A DNA stretch of 5,844 bases from NCBI GenBank assembly GCA_007125415.1, contig SLDH01000046.1, forward strand, positions 1 to 5,844. Reading direction: 5' to 3'. Made by a program: the position numbers and the translations under genes. Each line of letters opens with the position of its first letter. Position 1 is the stretch's first letter. This document shows, one piece after another, positions 1-5,844 of this stretch. This DNA comes from Roseovarius sp. (GTDB taxonomy: Bacteria; Pseudomonadota; Alphaproteobacteria; Rhodobacterales; Rhodobacteraceae). The notes beneath the pieces are model-generated. The model ran no database searches. It saw only the letters and a program-made list of their open reading frames with translations, and was not told the DNA's origin.

Positions 1-2797
1 CAAGCTGTGCCACGGGTTTGCGGGTGATGAAGCTCGACAAGGGAACAAGCCCCTCCTCGGTGCGGATGCGCAGGCTGTCGAGTGTGGAGAGCACGCGATA
101 TTCCGCCGGCAGGCGCACGCGAATGTCGATCTCCTCGTCGGAACTGTCCACCCGCATGGTGTCCAGCAATACCCCCCGCGTCACCAGCTGCACCATCGCG
201 CCGACGCTGGCCACATCCGCGCCGAAGCGGCCAGCGCGCTCCACATCGACGTCGATCTGCCAGTCGATCCCGGGCAGGGGCAGCGTGTCTTCGATCTGGG
301 TGAGCCCGCGTGTCTGCTCGAATTTCGCCCGCGCCTCTGCCGTGAATTCCTGGAGCACCTCCCAGTCATCGCCCTTGATGCGCAGATGCACCGGCTTGGC
401 GGAGGCCGGACCACGCTCCAGCGCCAGAATCTCGGTACGGATCCCGGGGATGCGCGCCAATTCGGCGCTCATCTCGGCGATGGTGACGTCGCCGTCAGCG
501 GCCGGATCGCTCATCTCGCGGGTGATGTCGATGCCGAGGAGAGGCAGGGTGAACCAAGTCTCGCGCACCGTGGGGCGGTCTTCCCAGGGAATGATCTCGA
601 ACTGGACCTGACCGATCGTGTCGAGCGGCGGCTGCGCCCCGCCGGTATTGTTGTTGAGCCCGCTTGCCCCGGCAAAGGCGAAGGCGCTGAGAATGTTCGG
701 ATGGGCGATCACCACATCCTCCACCTGCCGCACCAGAACGTCCTTCTGGTCGAGCGAGAGATTGCCGCGCGCCTGCACATAGACAATACCGTTCTCCGGC
801 TCGGACTCGACGAAGAATTCGACCCCGCGATTGTTGCCCATGTAGAAGATCAGCGTGGTCCCCACGATCACGAAGATCAGCCCGAAGGCAACGAGCGGCC
901 CGATGGGGTTTCCGGTGATCAGGTTCATGAGCCGTCCGAAGGGCGAGCGGCGGTAGCCCGCGCTCACCTTTGTGGGGCGGGCGGGCCTGAGTGCGCCGAT
1001 GCCCCGGCGCAGGAAATTGCCGCTTCTGCGAAAGAACGCCATCGCCGCCAGCATCAGCGCAAGCACGCTGGCAAGGCCCAGACCGGCCATCACGGCAAGC
1101 CCCAGACCCAGGATAAAGGCCGAGGTGAGCGCCGGAATGACCGAGCCGAGGATGCGCGTCATATCCATGCCGGTGAACTGCGCCAGCACCTGGGCCTGAA
1201 GCGCCGGGATCGCCGTGGCTGCCAGAAAGAGCCCCGCCACCGCCAGCGGCAACAGCATCAGGTGCCAAAGCCAGTAGCCTTCGGCGATCAGTGTGAGGCG
1301 CGTGTCGATCCAGCGCTCCGCCCGTCCTGTCACGCCGCCCATGACCGGCAGATAGACGAGCGCCACCAGCAGCGAGGCCGAGAGCACGAAAATCAGCGTG
1401 ACCGGCAGCATCCCCATGAACTGCCCCGGCACCCCGGGCCAGAAAAGCATCGGCAGGAAAGCACAGAGCGTTGTTGCCGTCGAGGTGACGACCGGCCAGA
1501 ACATTCGTTTGGCCGCCGCCACATAGGCAGTCATCGGGCCTTCCCCGCGGGCAATGCGCTTGTCGGCATATTCGACCACCACGATGGCCCCGTCCACCAG
1601 CATCCCCACCGCAAGGATCAGCCCGAACATCACGATGTTGGAAATTGTGATGCCCATCACCGCCAGCATGGCGAAACACAGAAGAAAGGATGTGGGGATT
1701 GCAAAGCCCACCAGCAGGGCGGGGCGGATGCCGAGCGCGGCCAACACCACGATCATCACCAGCGCGATGGCCGTCATCACCGAGCCTTCAAGCTGGCTGA
1801 CCATGGAGGCCACATTGCGCGACTGGTCGCTCGAGGTATCGACGCTGATCACGCGGCGCAGCTCTTCGGGCCAGCGCTCGGTCTCGGCCGCCACGGTCTC
1901 TCGCACCAGGGCGGCGGTGTCGATCATGTTGAAGCCCTTGCGCTTGACCACCTGCAGGGCCACCGTCGTTTCCCCGTTGAAACGCGCGGTGCCGGTGCGA
2001 TCCTCGAAGGTGAGGGTAATCTCCGCCAGATCCCCCAGTGTCACCACGCGGTCTCCGTTGGTCTTGACGGGCAGGTTGTAGATGTCCTGCGGTTTGTCGA
2101 AGGACGAGGGGATTTTCACCGCGAAACTGCCGCTTGTGCTCTCGACTTCGCCCGCCGGGATCAACTGGTTGTTGTTCTGCACGACCGTGATCAGTTCGAT
2201 CGCCGTGACGTTATACGCCTCGAGCCGCAGCGGATCGATCACGACTTCGACCATTTCATCACGGTTCCCCGCGATCCCGGCTTCCATCACCGGCTCCAGC
2301 GCCTCCAGCCTGTCCTGCAGGTCCTTGGCGATGCGCGCCATCGTGCGTTCGGGCACGGCGCCCGAAAGGCTGACGACAAGGATGGGAAACTCGCTGAAAT
2401 TTATCTCGTTGATCGAGTATTTTTCGGCCCCATCGGGAAATTTCGCCTCCGCCGCGCTCATCGCGTCGCGCACATCGGCCATGATCTTGGTCTTGTCCCA
2501 GCCGAATTCGAATTCGAGCGCGACCCCGGCATAGTTTTCCGCCGCGGTGCCGGTCATCTTCTTCAGCCCGTCCAGATCGGCAAGCTCGGTCTCCATGACC
2601 TTGACCAGCAGTTTCTCGCTGTCTTCCGCCGAAATGCCGGGAAACTGCACGGAGACGAAAAGGGCGGGGATCTCGATATCGGGCTCACCCTCCTTGGGCA
2701 GCCCCGTATAGGCCAGCCCGCCCGCCAGCAGCGACAGGATGATGAAGGCGATGACCATGCGCGCGCGCGCCGCGGCCCAATCGACAAGGCCTGTCAT
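1..2797 (-). CDS. RND-family efflux pump, inner-membrane permease subunit (3' end beyond the window)
   Basis: This is a proton-driven inner-membrane pump of the AcrB-like RND superfamily. It would export compounds through a tripartite complex with the adaptor encoded just upstream. The 932 visible residues show TM1 (about 14-31), a first periplasmic porter loop (about 32-335), then TM2 339-357, TM3 361-382, TM4 387-409, TM5 433-452 and TM6 464-484. TM7 (about 633-652) and most of the second porter loop follow. TM4 carries LVDGAIVVVE with D402 and E409. D402 matches AcrB D407, while AcrB D408 is replaced by G403. Between TM6 and TM7 there are about 145 residues, against about 40 in AcrB, with two extra hydrophobic stretches (513-533 and 553-589). 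The end at the left edge aligns with roughly residue 810 of AcrB, so TM8-12 and the TM10 lysine are not visible; I expect about 1150-1200 residues in all. The start ATG overlaps the adaptor stop by 4 bases and has AGGAG 8 bases upstream. The substrate cannot be read from the sequence; HAE-type (organic compounds) is likelier than metal. Confidence 0.93.
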   Translation of the reverse strand, partial: MTGLVDWAAARARMVIAFIILSLLAGGLAYTGLPKEGEPDIEIPALFVSVQFPGISAEDSEKLLVKVMETELADLDGLKKMTGTAAENYAGVALEFEFGWDKTKIMADVRDAMSAAEAKFPDGAEKYSINEINFSEFPILVVSLSGAVPERTMARIAKDLQDRLEALEPVMEAGIAGNRDEMVEVVIDPLRLEAYNVTAIELITVVQNNNQLIPAGEVESTSGSFAVKIPSSFDKPQDIYNLPVKTNGDRVVTLGDLAEITLTFEDRTGTARFNGETTVALQVVKRKGFNMIDTAALVRETVAAETERWPEELRRVISVDTSSDQSRNVASMVSQLEGSVMTAIALVMIVVLAALGIRPALLVGFAIPTSFLLCFAMLAVMGITISNIVMFGLILAVGMLVDGAIVVVEYADKRIARGEGPMTAYVAAAKRMFWPVVTSTATTLCAFLPMLFWPGVPGQFMGMLPVTLIFVLSASLLVALVYLPVMGGVTGRAERWIDTRLTLIAEGYWLWHLMLLPLAVAGLFLAATAIPALQAQVLAQFTGMDMTRILGSVIPALTSAFILGLGLAVMAGLGLASVLALMLAAMAFFRRSGNFLRRGIGALRPARPTKVSAGYRRSPFGRLMNLITGNPIGPLVAFGLIFVIVGTTLIFYMGNNRGVEFFVESEPENGIVYVQARGNLSLDQKDVLVRQVEDVVIAHPNILSAFAFAGASGLNNNTGGAQPPLDTIGQVQFEIIPWEDRPTVRETWFTLPLLGIDITREMSDPAADGDVTIAEMSAELARIPGIRTEILALERGPASAKPVHLRIKGDDWEVLQEFTAEARAKFEQTRGLTQIEDTLPLPGIDWQIDVDVERAGRFGADVASVGAMVQLVTRGVLLDTMRVDSSDEEIDIRVRLPAEYRVLSTLDSLRIRTEEGLVPLSSFITRKPVAQL

Positions 2798-4122
2798 TGC
2801 AGGAACTCCTGGAAGCGCGGCGCGACCTGCACGCCCTCGTCCACGAATTCCTGCCCGATGATGATGACGTCCGCCTCCGCGTCCAGACCGCTGACCCAGA
2901 CGCCGGTGGAGGTATCACGCAGCAATGTCACGGCGCGAAACGCGACCCGATTGTCGGCATCCACCGTGCGCACCCCCAGCGCACCGGCATTGTCGAGCGT
3001 GAGCGCCGATTGTGGCAGCAGATGCGCTTGCGCGCCTGCAGCCTCGATCTCGATCTGTGCGGTTTGCCCGTCGCTCAATGCAAGATCGGTATTCTCCACC
3101 CGGACCTCCACCCGGAAGGTGCGGGTCTGCGGATCGGCGGCGCGCGACAGGAAGCTGACCTGCCCCTCGACAGTCTCGCCCGTGACGAGCCGGGCGCGGG
3201 CCGGCGCCCCGAGCGTGACACGCGCCACCTGTGTCTCCGGCGCGAAGCCCACGAGGATGATGGGATCAAGCTGCATGATTGTCGCGCAGAGATCGCCCGG
3301 CTGCAGCAGACTGCCCAATTCCGCCGTGTCCGTTTCCAGAATGCCGCCAAAGGGAGCGACGATGGAGAGCCGCTGGATTTCCCTCTCGGCAGAGGCGACC
3401 GCGGCGCGCGCGCTTTCCACACCCGCCCGAGCGGCCTCGATGCCGGAGGCGGCGGTCTCCAGATTGGACTGTGCGGATTTCAGGCCGGCCTCGGCGCTTT
3501 CCACGCCTGCCTCGGCCCCGCGTACGGCGGCAAGCGCACTGGCCACCCGAATTTCCGACGCGAACCCGCCCTCGCTGAGCCGGGTGGCGGCATTGACGTT
3601 GATTTCTGCTTCCTCGAGCCGCGCTGCCGCCTCGTCCACGCGGGCGCGCGCCTCGGCCACCCGCGCCTCCGCCTCGGGTACGCGCGCCTTTGCCTCGGGG
3701 ACGCGCGACACCGCCTCCGCCAGCCGCGCGCGCGCTTCGCTCAGCGCCGCTTGCCGGGTGCCCGGATCAAGCTGGCACATGATCTGATCCTGTTCCACGA
3801 AACTGCCCCGACGCACCGGATCGGAGATGATCTGCCCGGAGGTCTCTGCGCGCAGTGAAACCTCGCGGAACGCCTGTGTCTGCCCGCGCAGGGTCACGGC
3901 GCTGTCGATGGTGCGGGCGGTGGATTTGACCGCCACGACCGGAAAAGAGTTTGCGGTACCCGACAGGTCCTCGAGAGGGTCTGGCTCATCGCTGATGAGA
4001 TCCTCGGCGGTTTCGATAACATCCTGCGCTGCCAGCGCGTTCTGCACGCGCTCGCGCTCGAACAGCACGACATAAATCGTGATCGAGACGACAATGGCGG
4101 CAAGAACAGGAAAAAGCTTCAT
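2794..4122 (-). CDS. RND efflux periplasmic adaptor (membrane fusion protein, HlyD/AcrA type)
   Basis: This 442-residue adaptor should bridge the downstream RND pump to an outer-membrane TolC-type channel. An N-terminal hydrophobic segment (about 3-21) has no lipobox cysteine, so it is probably an uncleaved anchor or a signal peptide. An acidic linker follows (34-52, nine of 19 residues Asp or Glu). The first half of the lipoyl/barrel-sandwich domain is at about 70-120, with the RAETSGQI stretch at 91-98. A long coiled-coil hairpin spans about 122-252, the second lipoyl half includes IVAPFGGIL (254-262), and beta-barrel and membrane-proximal domains run from about 285 to the end. The hairpin consists of near-perfect heptads on both arms, longer than in AcrA. 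The start ATG has GGAAGG (4135-4130) 7 bases upstream. It is the first gene of the operon and overlaps the pump gene by ATGA. No outer-membrane channel gene lies in the window, so the complex probably uses a TolC homologue encoded elsewhere. Confidence 0.93.
   Translation of the reverse strand: MKLFPVLAAIVVSITIYVVLFERERVQNALAAQDVIETAEDLISDEPDPLEDLSGTANSFPVVAVKSTARTIDSAVTLRGQTQAFREVSLRAETSGQIISDPVRRGSFVEQDQIMCQLDPGTRQAALSEARARLAEAVSRVPEAKARVPEAEARVAEARARVDEAAARLEEAEINVNAATRLSEGGFASEIRVASALAAVRGAEAGVESAEAGLKSAQSNLETAASGIEAARAGVESARAAVASAEREIQRLSIVAPFGGILETDTAELGSLLQPGDLCATIMQLDPIILVGFAPETQVARVTLGAPARARLVTGETVEGQVSFLSRAADPQTRTFRVEVRVENTDLALSDGQTAQIEIEAAGAQAHLLPQSALTLDNAGALGVRTVDADNRVAFRAVTLLRDTSTGVWVSGLDAEADVIIIGQEFVDEGVQVAPRFQEFLQ
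2806..2810 (-). promoter_or_regulatory. Ribosome binding site fixing the pump start
   Basis: AGGAG lies inside the last codons of the adaptor gene, 8 bases before the ATG at 2797-2795. It supports this first Met rather than Met14, which is at the beginning of TM1. Together with the ATGA overlap it suggests coupled translation of adaptor and pump. Confidence 0.7.
3379..3525 (-). repeat. Heptad repeats, second arm of the adaptor hairpin
   Basis: Seven 7-residue units (adaptor residues 200-248) follow the pattern (V/L/I)-x-(S/T/A)-A-x-x-(G/A/N), for example VESAEAG, IEAARAG and VESARAA. They form the descending helix that pairs with the arginine/glutamate-rich first arm. The consensus differs clearly from that of the first arm, so each arm seems to have expanded from its own unit. 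Confidence 0.8.
3601..3726 (-). repeat. Tandem 21-base heptad repeats, first arm of the adaptor hairpin
   Basis: Six consecutive 7-residue units (adaptor residues 133-174) follow the pattern R-(V/L)-x-E-A-x-x, for example RVPEAKA, RVPEAEA and RVAEARA. At DNA level they are imperfect 21-base tandem repeats. They form the ascending helix of the alpha-hairpin. The near-identity of neighbouring units suggests growth by in-frame duplication of heptads. Confidence 0.85.
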
Positions 4123-4153
4123 TCAGGAACCTTCCGGTCTGTCACGTCACTCA

Positions 4154-4198
4154 GGATGCGCAGCGGGCAATTGAACACGTGTATCGCATCCGTATACG
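4154..4198. repeat. Cluster of small dyads in the adaptor 5' leader
   Basis: GGATGCG (4154-4160) and its inverted copy CGCATCC (4185-4191) flank the perfect palindrome ACACGTGT (4175-4182). A second perfect palindrome, CGTATACG (4191-4198), follows with its centre 16 bases from that of the first. They lie between the predicted efflux transcription start and the adaptor start, a usual place for a repressor operator or an mRNA hairpin. Short palindromes arise by chance, so confidence is low. Confidence 0.3.
4171..4198 (+). promoter_or_regulatory. Weak candidate promoter for the yfgM-bamB operon
   Basis: TTGAAC (4171-4176) and TATACG (4193-4198) are separated by 16 bases, each matching four of six consensus positions. 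If used, the leader to the GTG at 4341 would be about 135 bases and would cross the AT-rich centre. No better plus-strand pair was seen, but the match is weak. Confidence 0.3.
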
Positions 4199-4216
4199 CT
4201 AAACCGTCCTGTTCAG

Positions 4217-4243
4217 ATTATATCTTTATATCGCTATCCGCAA
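4217..4243 (-). promoter_or_regulatory. Candidate sigma-70 type promoter of the efflux operon
   Basis: On the minus strand a perfect TATAAT lies at 4222-4217. A weak -35-like TTGCGG lies at 4243-4238, with a 15-base gap that is shorter than usual. Transcription would begin near 4210, giving a leader of about 88 bases before the adaptor ATG. The poor -35 and short gap would fit a promoter that needs an activator or is held low, which is inference. Confidence 0.5.
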
Positions 4244-4270
4244 GGCATCGCGCGACAATGTCCTGCGGAT
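4236..4270. repeat. Inverted repeat ATCCGCA/TGCGGAT next to the efflux promoter
   Basis: The arms ATCCGCA (4236-4242) and TGCGGAT (4264-4270) are perfect 7-base inverted copies. They extend inward by GG/CC after one unpaired A. The left arm overlaps the -35-like element of the efflux promoter, so a protein bound here could affect it. It could also fold as a hairpin in the plus-strand leader. Confidence 0.4.
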
Positions 4271-4340
4271 CACACGGCGCGCCTCTTGGCAGGGCTCAGG
4301 CTTCGGGTTAAGAGGGGGCAGGCAAGGTTGGGGGGCGGAA

Positions 4341-5006
4341 GTGAGCCAGAGCGACAGTTTCATCGACGAGGTGACCGAAGAGGTTCGCAAGGACCGGCTT
4401 TTCGGCCTGATGCGCCGCTATGGCTGGATTGCCGTTCTGATCGTGCTGCTGATGGTTGGCGGTGCCGCGTATTTCGAGTGGAACAAGGCTCAGGACCGCC
4501 GGGCCGCGCAGGAACTGGGCGATGCCGTGCTGGCCGCGCTGCAGCTTGGGGACGAAACGCGCCGGACCGAGGCGCTGGCGGCCATAGACGCGCCGAATCC
4601 GTCCAGTCAGGCGATGATCGACCTGCTCGTCGCGGCGGAATTGAGCGAAACCAACCCCCGAGAGGCTGCCCAGCGCCTGCTTTTGCTGGCCGACAGCAAT
4701 GAGGCGGGGCAGGTTTACCGGCAGATCGCGACGCTGAAGGCGACAGCCCTGTCGGGGGCGGGCCTGAGCGAGGATGAGCGCCGCTCGCGGCTCGACGGTC
4801 TCGCGCTCTCGCAGGGGCTGACGCGCCTTCTGGCGGAAGAGCAGCTTGCCCTTATCGACATCGAAACCGGGCAGACGAGCGCCGCCCTCGAGCGGCTCAC
4901 TGGTATTGTCGAGGATGAGCAGGCAACGTCGGCCCTGATCCGCCGTGCCTCTCAGATGATTGTGGTGCTGGGTGGAACTCTGCCGGGCGCGCGTGATGGT
5001 GCGTGA
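4341..5006 (+). CDS. Membrane-anchored TPR-like protein of the YfgM (TPR_21) type
   Basis: This 221-residue protein has a short charged cytoplasmic N-terminus (1-27), one membrane helix (about 28-46) and a periplasmic alpha-helical domain with TPR-like, Ala/Leu-rich helix pairs (about 47-210). This matches E. coli YfgM (206 residues), an ancillary subunit of the SecYEG translocon that works with PpiD on secreted proteins. Sequence identity to YfgM looks low, so the assignment rests on architecture, on the N-terminus (SFIDEVTEEVRKDRL), which I recall as typical of Rhodobacterales homologues, and on its position just before bamB, as in E. coli. The start is GTG at 4341, preceded by a G-rich stretch (4331-4339) that is only a fair ribosome site. 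The next in-frame Met (residue 24) would remove the conserved N-terminus. The stop is 63 bases before the bamB GTG start. Confidence 0.85.
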   Translation: MSQSDSFIDEVTEEVRKDRLFGLMRRYGWIAVLIVLLMVGGAAYFEWNKAQDRRAAQELGDAVLAALQLGDETRRTEALAAIDAPNPSSQAMIDLLVAAELSETNPREAAQRLLLLADSNEAGQVYRQIATLKATALSGAGLSEDERRSRLDGLALSQGLTRLLAEEQLALIDIETGQTSAALERLTGIVEDEQATSALIRRASQMIVVLGGTLPGARDGA

Positions 5007-5056
5007 TATCCGGCGCGGAAAATGATAGGGCCGCCGAAGTGGCCGGAAAGAATACT

Positions 5057-5062
5057 GAGAGG
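5057..5062 (+). promoter_or_regulatory. Ribosome binding site favouring the GTG start of bamB
   Basis: GAGAGG lies 7 bases before GTG at 5070. An in-frame ATG at 5022 has only a weak GGAA nearby and would add 16 residues ahead of the signal peptide, so GTG is preferred. Confidence 0.6.
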
Positions 5063-5069
5063 CGATAGC

Positions 5070-5844
5070 GTGACACCGATCCGAGCATTTTGGGGCCTGA
5101 CATTTGTCCTCGCGCTGTCAGCTTGCAGCCGGGATGATCCTGTTCTGCCGGGAGATCGAGAAGATATCCGCGCCGTGCTGGCCGATGATTTCGTGCCGAC
5201 CGAGCCTTCGGATGAGCATGTCAACCGCGATGTCCCTGTCGCACTGCCGCCGGCCACCAGCAATCCCGAATGGTTGCAATCCATCGCTTCACCCGGCACG
5301 CGAACGGCACATCCGGCCCTCTCGGCCAGCCCCAGCCTCGCCTGGAGCGTGGGGATCGGCGCGGGTGACGGGCGCAAGATGCGCATCACCGCCGACCCTG
5401 TCGTGGCCGAGGGGCGCATTTTCACCCTCGATGCCGCGTCGCAGGTCAGCGCCGTGTCGACCAATGGCCAGATCCTCTGGCAGCGCAATCTCGTCTCGCC
5501 CGGCGAAAGTGCGACCGACGCCACAGGGGGCGGGCTTGCCTTTGGCGATGGCAAGCTGTTTGTCTCTTCGGGGTTCGGGCATATCACCGCGCTCGATCCT
5601 GAAACCGGTGCGCAGATCTGGCAGCAAAAGCTGCGCGCCACCGGAACGGGCAACCCCACGGTGAAAGACGGGCTTGTCTACCTCGTTGCCGGAAGCGAGG
5701 TCGGCTGGGCCATCAGAACGGATAATGGCCGCATCGCCTGGCGCATCTCTGCAACGCCCACGATCAAGAACGTCATCGGCGGACCGGCGCCTGCGGTGAC
5801 CGACAAATACGCCGTCTTCGCCTTCGGCTCGGGTGAGTTGCAGG
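5070..5844 (+). CDS. bamB: Outer-membrane assembly lipoprotein BamB, PQQ-type beta-propeller (3' end beyond the window)
   Basis: BamB is the beta-propeller lipoprotein of the BAM complex, which folds proteins into the outer membrane together with BamA. The 258 visible residues begin with a lipoprotein signal peptide ending in the lipobox LSAC (Cys19). The residue after the cysteine is Ser, not Asp, which fits export to the outer membrane under the E. coli Lol rule. A linker (about 20-85) leads into propeller repeats with the PQQ-type pattern of A-x-D...G-x-x-x-W. Examples are FTLD (118-121) with W137, ALDPETG (174-180) with W184, and TDNGRIAW ending at W224. Roughly three or four blades are present, and the family usually has about eight, so perhaps 150-200 residues lie outside the window. 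It follows the YfgM-type gene as in E. coli. A soluble PQQ dehydrogenase is unlikely given the short lipoprotein architecture and this context. The start could also be ATG at 5022, in the same frame. Confidence 0.88.
   Translation, partial: MTPIRAFWGLTFVLALSACSRDDPVLPGDREDIRAVLADDFVPTEPSDEHVNRDVPVALPPATSNPEWLQSIASPGTRTAHPALSASPSLAWSVGIGAGDGRKMRITADPVVAEGRIFTLDAASQVSAVSTNGQILWQRNLVSPGESATDATGGGLAFGDGKLFVSSGFGHITALDPETGAQIWQQKLRATGTGNPTVKDGLVYLVAGSEVGWAIRTDNGRIAWRISATPTIKNVIGGPAPAVTDKYAVFAFGSGELQ

Larger units (their letters stand above)
4123..4340. promoter_or_regulatory. Divergent intergenic region between the efflux operon and the yfgM-bamB operon
   Basis: These 218 bases hold no credible gene. 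Both operons must start from here. The centre (about 4211-4235) is AT-rich against a GC-rich background and includes the direct repeat TTATATC-T-TTATATC (4218-4232). The separate promoter and dyad candidates are listed on their own. Confidence 0.75.

Noticed and set aside
495..1679. Minus-strand open frame of 394 codons within the pump region
   Set aside because: It is a shifted frame inside the pump gene. The pump frame gives ordered TM helices and family motifs over the same bases, while this one gives a Gly/Ala/Arg/His-rich sequence without domains.
386..3787. Plus-strand open frame of 1133 codons opposite the pump and adaptor, rich in His, Arg and Asp
   Set aside because: It lies antisense to two clearly recognisable genes. 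Over the pump it is in exact codon register, so it would be closed only by the rare sense codons TTA, CTA and TCA. The product resembles no known domain and has no membrane or signal pattern.
4276..4283. GGCGCGCC palindrome as a regulatory site
   Set aside because: Such GC-only palindromes are common by chance in this GC-rich DNA, and it has no good position relative to either promoter candidate.
4286..4702. Plus-strand open frame of 138 codons starting with an ATG in the intergenic region
   Set aside because: It overlaps the YfgM-type gene in another frame, is rich in Arg and Gly, and has no domain. The GTG frame has the anchor helix and family N-terminus.
5007..5069. Terminator or promoter between the YfgM-type gene and bamB
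   Set aside because: No stable stem followed by a T-run and no convincing -35/-10 pair is visible in these 63 bases. The two genes most simply share a transcript.
4952..5659. Minus-strand open frame of 235 codons opposite bamB
   Set aside because: It is antisense to the propeller gene and crosses the intergenic gap and the end of the YfgM-type gene. It shows no recognisable domain, and the plus strand has a lipobox and PQQ repeats.
5104..5664. Plus-strand open frame of 186 codons inside bamB
   Set aside because: It is a shifted frame of the bamB coding region with low-complexity Pro/Arg/Ser composition and no repeats of its own.

Overview
The window is GC-rich DNA of alphaproteobacterial type. 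It most resembles the Rhodobacterales (roseobacter) group, judging by the codon usage, the GTG starts and the N-terminus of the small anchored TPR-type protein. I assign this from recalled family patterns, with no search run. It holds four genes in two divergent pairs. All four concern the cell envelope, and nothing is mobile.

Left part, minus strand (1-4122): a two-gene efflux operon. The first gene (2794-4122) encodes a periplasmic adaptor (membrane fusion protein). The second (2797 down to the left edge) encodes the inner-membrane RND pump. The stop and start overlap as ATGA, so the two are translationally coupled. The pump is cut by the window edge after 932 residues, before its last five membrane helices. 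Two points are unusual. An insertion of roughly 100 residues between pump helices 6 and 7 appears to add a membrane hairpin. The adaptor has a very regular, long heptad-repeat hairpin.

Middle (4123-4340): a 218-base divergent intergenic region. It carries a perfect TATAAT on the minus strand, a weaker candidate promoter on the plus strand, and several small dyads that could be operators. No regulator gene and no outer-membrane channel gene is in the window.

Right part, plus strand (4341-5844): a single-span membrane protein with a periplasmic helical-repeat domain (YfgM/TPR_21 type), followed by an outer-membrane lipoprotein with PQQ-type beta-propeller repeats (BamB) that runs off the right edge. 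This is the order seen in E. coli (yfgM-bamB-der), so der is the gene I would expect next. The pair belongs to protein secretion and outer-membrane protein assembly.

I found no RNA gene, CRISPR array, insertion sequence or convincing terminator. I see no clearly undescribed system here. The pump insertion is the item most worth checking.
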